From an uncultured Prevotellaceae bacterium (GTDB lineage: Bacteria > Bacteroidota > Bacteroidia > Bacteroidales > Muribaculaceae), in contig CAMGFF010000019.1 of NCBI GenBank assembly GCA_946055125.1, forward strand, positions 1 through 15,841: 15,841 nucleotides of DNA, written 5' to 3'. The notes under the pieces are model-generated. The model did not search any database. It was not told where the DNA came from and saw only the letters and a list, made by a program, of their open reading frames with translations. Positions 1 to 6,024 of this stretch are shown piece after piece. Positions within the stretch are counted from its first letter, which is position 1. The number at the start of each line of letters is the position of its first letter. A program made the translations under genes and the position numbers.

Positions 1-1841
1 ATGGAGTCGACGGGGATATCCACGTCGATGTCCGATTTCTTGTCGTCGCCGCCAATCTCTATGGTGGTGTTCTCGATTTGCTGCTTCGACTTGTTGCTGC
101 CGGCGAGGCCGGCGAGGAGGTCGCCGCTGATTAGGGAGATGGGGTTCGACACCTTCACGTCGATGTCCTCATATTTCAGAGCCTCGGTCATATCGTAGTG
201 ATAGGTGAAGCCCGACTGCGACACAAATTCGAGGCGTGCGAGCACCAGCGAGTCGCCCGAGATGTCGAATTTGGCCGATGTGGGAGTCACGCGGCGGTTA
301 GCCCAGTCGGCCTGGAACTTTTGTGCCTGCTCTCCCTCGAGGGGCACGTGCACGAGCATGTCGCCGTGGTTGTAGTGAATGAGATACACCTCGTGGTCGG
401 CATCGTAGCCGCCTATGGTGATATTGCTCACCTGCATCGTTGCGCGATACTGGCGTATGTAGGCTTCCTTAGCAGCGGCAAGCAGCTCCTGCTTCTTTGC
501 TTCGAGTCCCTCGCCGGTGGTGCGCTCCTCATAGTCGGAGGTTTTCTCAAATGGGCCTTTCTGCATCCAGGCCCGCAGCTTGTCGTCGAGGTAGGTTTGC
601 AAGAAAAGCGAGAACAATGGCACACCGGTTGAGGTCACGCGGCCGCTGCCTCCCGATGTGCCGGCGCGCTGCTCGGCGAGCATCCTATTGTCGCCCTGCC
701 GGCTCTCTATCTGGCGGCCTATGCGCTGAGCCACCTGCTGTGCCTCGTCGCGGCGGCCAAGGAGGAGGTAGGTGTCGATTAGTCCGTCGAGATAGAGCTT
801 CTGCGGCTTCTCGTTATTGATTTGCACGAAGAGCTTGGCGGCGTTCTCAAGGTAGGGAATGAGGTCGGGGACCGGCGAGCCTTCGGCGGTGGCGCGGCCG
901 TTGTTCATCTCCATCACCACATAGTTGTAGCTCGAGCGGGCGAGCATCTTGGTATAGTCGAGGTTTTTGCGGTCATATTCATAGAGCTTCTCGCTAATCT
1001 TGAGTGAGGTGAAGTAGTCGCCCTTGATTTCGGCAATGCCGGCGTGCAGCTCATAGAGGTCGGTAGGCTTAGGCTTGGTGGCTTCGTAGGCCGGCAGGTA
1101 AAGCTCGGCCTGTGCCACATTGCGCGAGCGAATGTGATACTTCACTATGTCGTGGAGCATATACTGGTCGTTGGGATAGAGCTGCACGCCGCGCATGAGG
1201 GTGAGAATCTGGTTCTCGTCGTCGGCCTTGTAGCCGTAGGCCTTGCTCAGGTACATGAGCACGGTGCGCTCCTGCTTCACGTCGTGGGTGTCGAGATAGG
1301 CTTTGAGGTATTTTATCGCGCCGTCGAAGTCCTGGGAGTTGAACTTGTTCGACGCCACGAAGTAGAGCAGCGTGGGCAGGTTGTCGGTGACGGTGACGCG
1401 CTCGTTCTTGAACGCCTCGGTTTGAGGCATATTGATGTATTTCTCCAGGATGTCCACTGCGGTGGTGTTGTCGCCTTGCTGAGCGAAGAACACGCCGGCA
1501 AATTGCAGCTGTGGGTGCAGCTGGCGCAGGCGGTCCTTCACCGCCACATAGTCGGTGGGGGTGATGTTGGCACTTTGCAGATACTCGGTGTTGCGCTCAA
1601 AGCACTCATTGAGCAGATTGTAGATGTAGGGCTTACCGGCCGTGGTGCTCTGCTTTGCCGCCTCATAGCAGCGCATGAGGCTGTCGGCCTGCATCTTGAG
1701 CGGCATGGGTGTGGTGGAGGCCGCATCGGTGTTGATGGCCTCCTCCTCGGAAGCTCCGGTGGTGAGCGCCACCTGGCCCACAATGCACACCGGGGCCACA
1801 ATGGCAGCAAGCGTGATGAAAATAAAGCGTATGAATCTCAT
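1..1841 (-). CDS. Secreted TPR-repeat protein, C-terminus cut by window edge (possible caspase-family protein)
   Basis: The frame is open from an ATG (complement of 1839-1841) to the window edge, giving 613 residues with no stop. Residues 1-23 form a signal peptide (Arg near the start, a hydrophobic run, ending VGQ), so the protein is exported. Residues about 50-380 are helical; 165-310 in particular read like TPR repeats (DFDGAIKYLKAYLDT, AQAELYLPAYE, GDYFTSLKISEKLYEYD). A serine/glycine linker follows at 393-405. Residues 418-551 (KGPFEKTSDYEER ... FTYHYD) form a domain that also seems to occur in the neighbour at 1977-4070. The visible end (DIDVDIP at 605-610) resembles the linker I recall just before Peptidase C14 domains in Bacteroidetes caspase-family proteins, but no catalytic His or Cys region is inside the window. 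It lies 135 nt downstream of the WD40/OmpA gene on the same strand with no clear promoter of its own, so co-transcription is likely. The reading frame is certain, TPR likely, caspase identity inferred. Confidence 0.85.
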   Translation of the reverse strand, partial: MRFIRFIFITLAAIVAPVCIVGQVALTTGASEEEAINTDAASTTPMPLKMQADSLMRCYEAAKQSTTAGKPYIYNLLNECFERNTEYLQSANITPTDYVAVKDRLRQLHPQLQFAGVFFAQQGDNTTAVDILEKYINMPQTEAFKNERVTVTDNLPTLLYFVASNKFNSQDFDGAIKYLKAYLDTHDVKQERTVLMYLSKAYGYKADDENQILTLMRGVQLYPNDQYMLHDIVKYHIRSRNVAQAELYLPAYEATKPKPTDLYELHAGIAEIKGDYFTSLKISEKLYEYDRKNLDYTKMLARSSYNYVVMEMNNGRATAEGSPVPDLIPYLENAAKLFVQINNEKPQKLYLDGLIDTYLLLGRRDEAQQVAQRIGRQIESRQGDNRMLAEQRAGTSGGSGRVTSTGVPLFSLFLQTYLDDKLRAWMQKGPFEKTSDYEERTTGEGLEAKKQELLAAAKEAYIRQYRATMQVSNITIGGYDADHEVYLIHYNHGDMLVHVPLEGEQAQKFQADWANRRVTPTSAKFDISGDSLVLARLEFVSQSGFTYHYDMTEALKYEDIDVKVSNPISLISGDLLAGLAGSNKSKQQIENTTIEIGGDDKKSDIDVDIPVDS

Positions 1842-1921
1842 CGTCAATGTGTTGTTTATTCGTAGGTGGTGGCGCCGGCTGGTGCCGCGCCTGTGATCTT
1901 CTCCTTTATTTAGGTGAAATG

Positions 1922-1952
1922 GGTGTGCCACGCACTTGTGGCGTGGCACACC
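1922..1952 (-). terminator. 12-bp perfect stem-loop between the WD40/OmpA gene and the TPR gene
   Basis: GGTGTGCCACGC (1922-1933) and GCGTGGCACACC (1941-1952) are perfect complements around a 7-nt loop. The stem starts 24 nt after the stop codon of the upstream minus-strand gene. On the minus strand it is followed by ATTTC rather than a T-run, so it may be a transcript-end stabiliser or partial terminator that lowers expression of the downstream gene, not a strong intrinsic terminator. Confidence 0.6.
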
Positions 1953-1976
1953 ATGATGTATCTGTGCGCTGTGGGC

Positions 1977-4070
1977 TTACTTCTGCTTGAAAGCGTCGAT
2001 AAACTTGAGCGACACCTTAATGCGGCGGTACTGGCTGCCCTTCTCCTTGGCTACGTCGATGAAATACTTGTAGCCGGTGTCGATGGCAGTGCCGGCGAGC
2101 GCGTTCTTGTTAAGATAGTCGGCCACGCCCACGGCACGCACCAGGGCAAGCTGCTCATTGCAGGTGATGCCCTTAGCCTTGGTCACGGTCATGGTCGAGA
2201 GTTCCCCATTCTGATACACGAGCTGGTCCTTGAGGTCGCCATACTCGCCCTTGTAGGCCAGGGTGCCGATGATTGGCGTGGCGTCGGCCGAGCCGGTAAC
2301 CGACACTTCCAGGCGGTTGCTCTCGGTGAGATACTTGGCAAAGTCGCCCTTGAGCGAGTTCTTCACAATCTCTATCATCTGCACGGCGGCATTCGACTCG
2401 GCGGTGTTGTACTTGCCGGCCTTGAAGTCGTCGCGGGCCGAGAACTCCTCCTCCACCTCATACTGGTAGTTGACCAGGTAGTTCAGTATCTTGTTGCCGT
2501 CGGCATCCACGTCCTTCTCCACCTCGGTGGTCACGCTGATGTGGGTGTGGTCGGTGAGGATGTTGTCGTTCTTGGCGGCAGTCACCACCTCCTCCTTCAC
2601 TTCCTCGAGCTTGGCGGCCTCGATGCTGGCGAGCTGCACCACCTCCATGGGCACGAAAGCGTCCTCATCGAATGCCATGCTCTTGCGCTGCAGGTTGTCG
2701 TAGATGTAGGTCTTGCCGGTGGTCTTGTTGCGTGCCTCGGTGTAGATTACCTCAAATTTGTCGTCGGCCGTGAGCCCATACTGTGTGTTGAAGAACTCCA
2801 GGTCGTCGATGGTCTTGAGGTCCTTGAGGTCCTCGGCCGGGATATTGAGGTAGATTGAGGGCATCTCATTGAAGTCGATGGCCAGTGCCTGGTTGCCCTC
2901 AAAGTAGTTTCCGAATTTTGCCTCTTGCCGGCCTATGAGGTCGCCCGCCATGCTTGTGGCAATCTCGCGCTCGAGCTGCAGGGCATATTGGGCGCGGCTC
3001 TCATCGTTCACACGGTTGCGGTAGTCGTCCTGGCTCTCGCCGGGGAGCATCTTGCTCCACTCGGCCATGCGCAGGTCGAGCTCATTCTTCAGGTCCATGG
3101 TGTGGTATCGCTCCAGGGTGCTGAAGTTGAATTGCATCATGTTGCCCGGATAGAAAGCGAGCATGTTCTCGTACCCGAAAGAATCAACAAACACGTCGAA
3201 GTAGCTCAGGCTATTGTTGTCGGCGGCGGTGAGAATATAGTCGATGCGCGAGGTGATGAGGTTGATTATCACAAACTTGTCGTCGGTGGCCACAGCGGCA
3301 TATTTTCCCTGGTTGAGGATGCCGCAGCCAATCACCTTGCCGGCCACGTCGTAGCTCTTCTTCTCGGCGAGCGACACCACATCGATGGTCTTAAGCTTGC
3401 CGCCGGTGAGCAGCACTGCAAATTCGCGGTAGTCGGGCGAGTAGGCCACGTCGGCTATCGGCGAGCCAAAGTCGAGCTCCTTGCGCACCGTGCCGCGGTC
3501 GAGGTTCACCACAGCCACCTTGTTGCCCATGGTGAGCAGGGCGGCATTGGCGGCCTTGTTGATGATGATTGCCGTGGGGGCTGCGCTCAGCTGCATGGTG
3601 TAGCGCACGCGCTCCTCCTTCTTCGCTTCAGCATCGGTCACGCACTTGCTCAGCACGTTGTTGTTGTCAACCACCAGCACATAGGTGCCATCGGGCGAGT
3701 AGGCCAGGCTGCTCACCGTGGTATTCTTGTCGGCCAGCTTTATGATGCGGCGCTCATTCTCTTCTTCGGCCGAGAACACGTCCTTCACCTTCACTTCGCG
3801 CCCCTTTGAGAAAAGCACGTTGCCGCCGGAGATGGGTGCGATGGTCCACTTCTCAGGATTGAAGCCGGGTATTACATAGCCATTGAGCGCCGACACATTG
3901 TTTTTCTCATCGGCTCCCAGCACGAAGAAGGTTTGATTATCCACCTTGGCATAGTTCTTCTTGAACTTTATCACTCTCGCACTGTCGGAGGGCAGGAACT
4001 CCTGTCCCACCATTGCTGCCGGAACGCACAGAGCAGCACCAAGCAACATCAATTTTAGCTCTCTTTGCAT
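1977..4070 (-). CDS. Secreted WD40-like beta-propeller protein with OmpA-like C-terminal domain
   Basis: Complete 697-residue protein. Residues 1-23 are a signal peptide (KLMLLGAALCVPAAMVGQ), fitting export to the periplasm or outer membrane. Residues about 45-320 show WD40/beta-propeller-like blades, for example SLAYSPDGTYVLVVD (121-135) and DVAYSPDYREFAVLLTGGKLKTIDV (207-231, in two pieces). Residues 328-459 (EWSKMLPGESQDDYRNRV ... KTYIYDN) match in layout the domain near the end of the TPR protein at 1-1841. Residues 460-560 are charged. Residues 586-690 resemble an OmpA-like peptidoglycan-binding domain: LEVSVTGSADATP corresponds to the I-x-GHTDxxG strand, NEQLALVRAVGVADYL (638-653) to LSxxRAxxVxxYL, and RRIKVSL to the final RRV strand. 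About 38 extra residues sit between the first two motifs and GHTD is degenerate, so this domain is divergent. It may tether the propeller to the cell wall. It is the first gene of a probable two-gene transcript with a long leader. Confidence 0.9.
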   Translation of the reverse strand: MQRELKLMLLGAALCVPAAMVGQEFLPSDSARVIKFKKNYAKVDNQTFFVLGADEKNNVSALNGYVIPGFNPEKWTIAPISGGNVLFSKGREVKVKDVFSAEEENERRIIKLADKNTTVSSLAYSPDGTYVLVVDNNNVLSKCVTDAEAKKEERVRYTMQLSAAPTAIIINKAANAALLTMGNKVAVVNLDRGTVRKELDFGSPIADVAYSPDYREFAVLLTGGKLKTIDVVSLAEKKSYDVAGKVIGCGILNQGKYAAVATDDKFVIINLITSRIDYILTAADNNSLSYFDVFVDSFGYENMLAFYPGNMMQFNFSTLERYHTMDLKNELDLRMAEWSKMLPGESQDDYRNRVNDESRAQYALQLEREIATSMAGDLIGRQEAKFGNYFEGNQALAIDFNEMPSIYLNIPAEDLKDLKTIDDLEFFNTQYGLTADDKFEVIYTEARNKTTGKTYIYDNLQRKSMAFDEDAFVPMEVVQLASIEAAKLEEVKEEVVTAAKNDNILTDHTHISVTTEVEKDVDADGNKILNYLVNYQYEVEEEFSARDDFKAGKYNTAESNAAVQMIEIVKNSLKGDFAKYLTESNRLEVSVTGSADATPIIGTLAYKGEYGDLKDQLVYQNGELSTMTVTKAKGITCNEQLALVRAVGVADYLNKNALAGTAIDTGYKYFIDVAKEKGSQYRRIKVSLKFIDAFKQK

Positions 4071-4107
4071 AGCGTTTTGATTTTTTTTGATGATTCTTAT
4101 ATGTAAT

Positions 4108-4141
4108 AAAAAAGCGGGTCAATGGTCCACCGATTCAACCC
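4108..4141 (-). promoter_or_regulatory. Terminator-like hairpin in the leader of the WD40/OmpA gene
   Basis: Read on the minus strand, GGGT ... AAT.GGT-GG-ACC-ATT ... ACCC (4116-4141) folds into an interrupted stem with a small loop, and is followed after GC by six Ts (4108-4113). The stem lies inside the predicted 5' leader, about 40 nt before the start codon. This is the layout of an attenuator or of a terminator ending a leader RNA. The stem has bulges, so its strength is uncertain, and no ligand-binding fold was recognised. Confidence 0.4.
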
Positions 4142-4274
4142 GGAACACTCAACAAGCCTATGGACTCCCGGAGCTGCGATACTGCCTTAAATCCATCCCC
4201 CAAATGACTCACTCGGGCACATGCAGAATGTCGCAACACCCCTACGCCAGTGTTTGCTGTTTATTCACACAGCA

Positions 4275-4306
4275 CAAAGATAGCACTAATGCAAAATATT
4301 CACAAA
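4275..4306 (-). promoter_or_regulatory. Bacteroidetes promoter for the WD40/OmpA gene
   Basis: On the minus strand TTTG (complement of 4303-4306) is followed after exactly 20 nt by TATCTTTG (complement of 4275-4282), a full match to the Bacteroidetes -33/-7 pattern TTTG ... TAnnTTTG. Transcription would begin near 4268, giving a leader of about 200 nt before the ATG at 4070. Confidence 0.7.
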
Positions 4307-4328
4307 ATTTTTTTATTAAAAATAATAT

Positions 4329-4348
4329 TTTGTGTTGCACAACACAAA
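4329..4348. promoter_or_regulatory. Perfect 9-2-9 dyad, candidate operator between divergent promoters
   Basis: TTTGTGTTG-CA-CAACACAAA is a perfect inverted repeat with a 2-nt centre. It lies just upstream of the -33 element of the minus-strand promoter and about 40 nt upstream of the plus-strand -7 element, so one bound dimer could act on both. The core TGTT-N4-AACA recurs upstream of fabI. The regulator is not identified. Confidence 0.5.
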
Positions 4349-4388
4349 TTTCTTTCCCACTTGCAGTGGCTCTTTTCCAAAAAATCAC

Positions 4389-4396
4389 TAACTTTG
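4389..4396 (+). promoter_or_regulatory. -7 element for the 70-residue membrane peptide gene
   Basis: TAACTTTG is a perfect match to TAnnTTTG and lies 39 nt upstream of the ATG at 4436. The best -33 candidate, TTG at 4361-4363, is 25 nt away, slightly further than usual. Confidence 0.6.
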
Positions 4397-4435
4397 CGTG
4401 CCGAAACAAATAAATATCAAAAAAACAAAGCATTT

Positions 4436-4648
4436 ATGAAAACCGACACCAGCACACAGGAATATGCCGAAATGGCTCGCCAGGCACAGGAGCTTGAGGC
4501 TGCTTGCGCCAATGCCAAGCCCGAGCGCCTCCCGCGCCATGAGCTTGCTCTCTATCTCATGAACAACAAGTTTGCGGCTTCGAGCGTGATTATCGCGCTC
4601 TCGCTCGTGGTGGTATTTGCCATCCTCGAGTTTGCATTCGCCCTCTAA
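4436..4648 (+). CDS. Small single-pass membrane protein, function unknown
   Basis: A 70-residue protein starting at an ATG about 40 nt below a perfect -7 element; a longer upstream extension of the frame would place the start before the promoter and is rejected. Residues 5-27 are predicted helical and charged (EYAEMARQAQELEAACANA). A basic stretch follows (ERLPRHE), and residues 47-70 form one hydrophobic segment (AASSVIIALSLVVVFAILEFAFAL) that runs to the C-terminus. This predicts a tail-anchored inner-membrane protein with a cytoplasmic N-terminal helix. No family was recognised. It is divergent from the WD40/OmpA gene, sharing a dyad-containing promoter region, and convergent with fabI. 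Confidence 0.75.
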   Translation: MKTDTSTQEYAEMARQAQELEAACANAKPERLPRHELALYLMNNKFAASSVIIALSLVVVFAILEFAFAL

Positions 4649-4687
4649 GCCCACTCAATAGAGAGTGCCCCAAAAAAGAGATTGCAG

Positions 4688-4738
4688 TGACGCACCCCGA
4701 TGTAGCCATTGAAAAAGAGGCTCCATCTGGGTGCGTCA
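4688..4738. terminator. 20-bp near-perfect inverted repeat between convergent genes
   Basis: The arms at 4688-4707 and 4719-4738 (TGACGCACCC ... GGGTGCGTCA at the outer ends) pair at 18 of 20 positions around an 11-nt A-rich loop. The repeat lies between the ends of the 70-residue gene and fabI, so it probably serves as a shared transcript end. The nearest T-run on the minus strand (complement of 4672-4677) is about 10 nt from the stem base, and the plus strand has none directly after it. It is long enough to be a dispersed intergenic repeat instead. Confidence 0.55.
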
Positions 4739-4779
4739 AAATATAATAAAAAGGTCTCACTCGTTTCAGGGTGCGGCCA

Positions 4780-5643
4780 TTAGCCGTATTTCACCGTGCC
4801 GTCGGGGTTGAGGAAGTCGTCCTCGTTGAGGCTCTTCTGATACTGGTCCATGGCGCGGTAGCTCATGCCCATGCTCGAGAAGCCGCCGTCGTGGAACAGG
4901 TTCTGCATGGTCACCTTGCGGGTGAGGTCGCTGAACATCACGATGCAGTAGTCGGCGCAGTCGTCGGCGCTCGCGTTGCCCAGGGGCGACATGCGGTTGG
5001 CGAAGTCGAAGAGCGAGGTCATGCCCTTGATGCCGCTTCCGGCAGTGGTCATTGTGGGCGACTGCGAGATGGTGTTCACGCGCACGCCGTGCTCGCGGCC
5101 ATAGATGTAGCCAAAGCTGCGGGCAATCGACTCAAGTAGAGCCTTGGCGTCGGCCATGTCGTTGTAGCCGAAGAGGGTGCGCTGGGCGGCGATATAGGAG
5201 AGTGCCACCACGCTGCCGCCGTCGGCAATGGCATTATTCTTCTTGGCAGCCTGGAGCATCTTGTGGAACGAAACCGCCGAGATGTCGTAGGTCTTAGCCA
5301 TCATGTCGTAGTCGATGTCGTCGTAGGTGCGCTTCTTGCGCACGTTGGGCGACATGCCTATCGAGTGCAGCACGAAGTCGATTTGTCCGCCAAGCACCTC
5401 CACCGAGCGGCGGAACACATTCTCCAGGTCCTCATAGCTCGTGGCATCGGCGGGGATTACCTCGGCATTCAGCTTGCGGCCAAGGATTTCAATGTCGCCC
5501 ATGCGCACAGCCACCGGTGCGTTGCTAAGCGTGATTGTTGCTCCCTCCTCTACGGCTCTCTCAGCCACTTTCCAGGCGATACTTTTCTCATTCAGGGCAC
5601 CAAAGATGATGCCGCGCTTTCCTTTCAGTAAGTTGTAAGACAT
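4780..5643 (-). CDS. fabI: Enoyl-[acyl-carrier-protein] reductase FabI
   Basis: A 287-residue protein of the FabI branch of the short-chain dehydrogenase family. It catalyses the last step of each fatty acid elongation cycle, reducing trans-2-enoyl-ACP with NAD(P)H in the cytoplasm. The N-terminus has the FabI nucleotide-binding signature (GIIFGALNEKSIAWKVA, 11-27). LHSIG occurs at 92-96. The catalytic region has Y150 and the Y-x6-K pair Y160/K167, corresponding to Tyr146, Tyr156 and Lys163 of E. coli FabI. The substrate-loop region (TISQSPTMTTAGSGIKG) and the NLFHDGGFSSMG end also fit. Compared with the 262-residue E. coli enzyme there is a C-terminal tail of about 25 residues (QYQKSLNEDDFLNPDGTVKYG), which I believe is usual in Bacteroidetes. 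It is a single-gene transcript with its own promoter. Confidence 0.97.
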   Translation of the reverse strand: MSYNLLKGKRGIIFGALNEKSIAWKVAERAVEEGATITLSNAPVAVRMGDIEILGRKLNAEVIPADATSYEDLENVFRRSVEVLGGQIDFVLHSIGMSPNVRKKRTYDDIDYDMMAKTYDISAVSFHKMLQAAKKNNAIADGGSVVALSYIAAQRTLFGYNDMADAKALLESIARSFGYIYGREHGVRVNTISQSPTMTTAGSGIKGMTSLFDFANRMSPLGNASADDCADYCIVMFSDLTRKVTMQNLFHDGGFSSMGMSYRAMDQYQKSLNEDDFLNPDGTVKYG

Positions 5644-5705
5644 AGAAAAAATTTCTTTTTTGTTTGATACAGCTTATTACATACTTAAAAACTCGTTTCG
5701 GGCTG

Positions 5706-5713
5706 CAAAGTTA
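5706..5713 (-). promoter_or_regulatory. -7 element of the fabI promoter
   Basis: The complement reads TAACTTTG, a full match to TAnnTTTG, about 63 nt upstream of the fabI start. No clear TTTG is present at the -33 spacing, so the promoter may depend on an activator. Confidence 0.6.
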
Positions 5714-5753
5714 CGCATTTTTCCCGAAAAACGCCCCATCGCCACCCAATTTT

Positions 5754-5769
5754 TATGTTCTACAACATA
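5754..5769. promoter_or_regulatory. 6-4-6 dyad upstream of fabI
   Basis: TATGTT-CTAC-AACATA is a perfect inverted repeat with a 4-nt centre, located about 40 nt upstream of the fabI -7 element, where an activator would bind. Its core TGTT-N4-AACA is the same as in the dyad at 4329-4348. It could be coincidence given the AT-rich surroundings. Confidence 0.35.
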
Positions 5770-5902
5770 TTTTTTGTCGCCCCTTGCACCTCATTCATAG
5801 TGTAACTAATAATGCCGTTTCTTATAGTTTCCTATGATTTGGGAGATTTCCTCGCGAAAATGGGATTTTTTGCCGCCCACGAGTTTTTTTGTGGGGGAAA
5901 TG

Positions 5903-5934
5903 TTTGGCTAATTCAATTTCTTTGCCTATCTTTA
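5903..5934 (+). promoter_or_regulatory. Promoter of the SusE/F-like secreted protein gene
   Basis: TTTG (5903-5906), 20 nt, then TATCTTTA (5927-5934), one base off TAnnTTTG. Transcription would start near 5941, giving a leader of about 84 nt before the ATG at 6025. Confidence 0.6.
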
Positions 5935-6024
5935 ACCCGACTTTTGCTAAAGCTTGATAATCAGGCCTAAAAATCGTGATTAAGTACCATTATTATTTAA
6001 CCTACTAAAATACACAAAACTATT

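Larger units (their letters stand above)
4071..4435. other. Divergent intergenic region, 365 bp, with two promoters, a dyad and a long leader
   Basis: This gap separates the minus-strand WD40/OmpA gene from the plus-strand 70-residue membrane peptide. From left to right it holds a leader of about 200 nt with a terminator-like hairpin, a minus-strand promoter, a perfect 9-2-9 dyad, and a plus-strand -7 element. The right half (about 4290-4435) is clearly AT-rich. No convincing gene, tRNA or conserved small RNA was seen. Confidence 0.7.
5644..6024. other. Divergent intergenic region between fabI and the SusE/F-like gene, 381 bp
   Basis: The left part holds the minus-strand fabI promoter and an upstream TGTT-N4-AACA dyad; the right part holds the plus-strand promoter of the secreted protein gene. 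A small stem, CCCAC (5876-5880) with GTGGG (5891-5895) around a T-rich loop, lies just upstream of that promoter. The stretch is markedly AT-rich. No coding frame or RNA gene was recognised. Confidence 0.65.

Noticed and set aside
1044..3809. Long plus-strand open frames (1044-1865, 1914-2858, 2925-3809) opposite the two left genes
   Set aside because: They are antisense to well-supported genes with signal peptides and domains, are rich in His/Val/Leu runs typical of reverse-complemented GC-biased codons, and have no promoter or family match.
4093..4126. E. coli-like TTGACC ... TATAAG on the minus strand just upstream of the WD40/OmpA gene
   Set aside because: Bacteroidetes housekeeping promoters use TTTG/TAnnTTTG; spacing is short, and a full-match Bacteroidetes promoter lies further upstream at 4275-4306.
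4116..4260. Possible tRNA or structured RNA gene because of a T-arm-like GATTCAACC
   Set aside because: No acceptor, D or anticodon arms fit around it on either strand.
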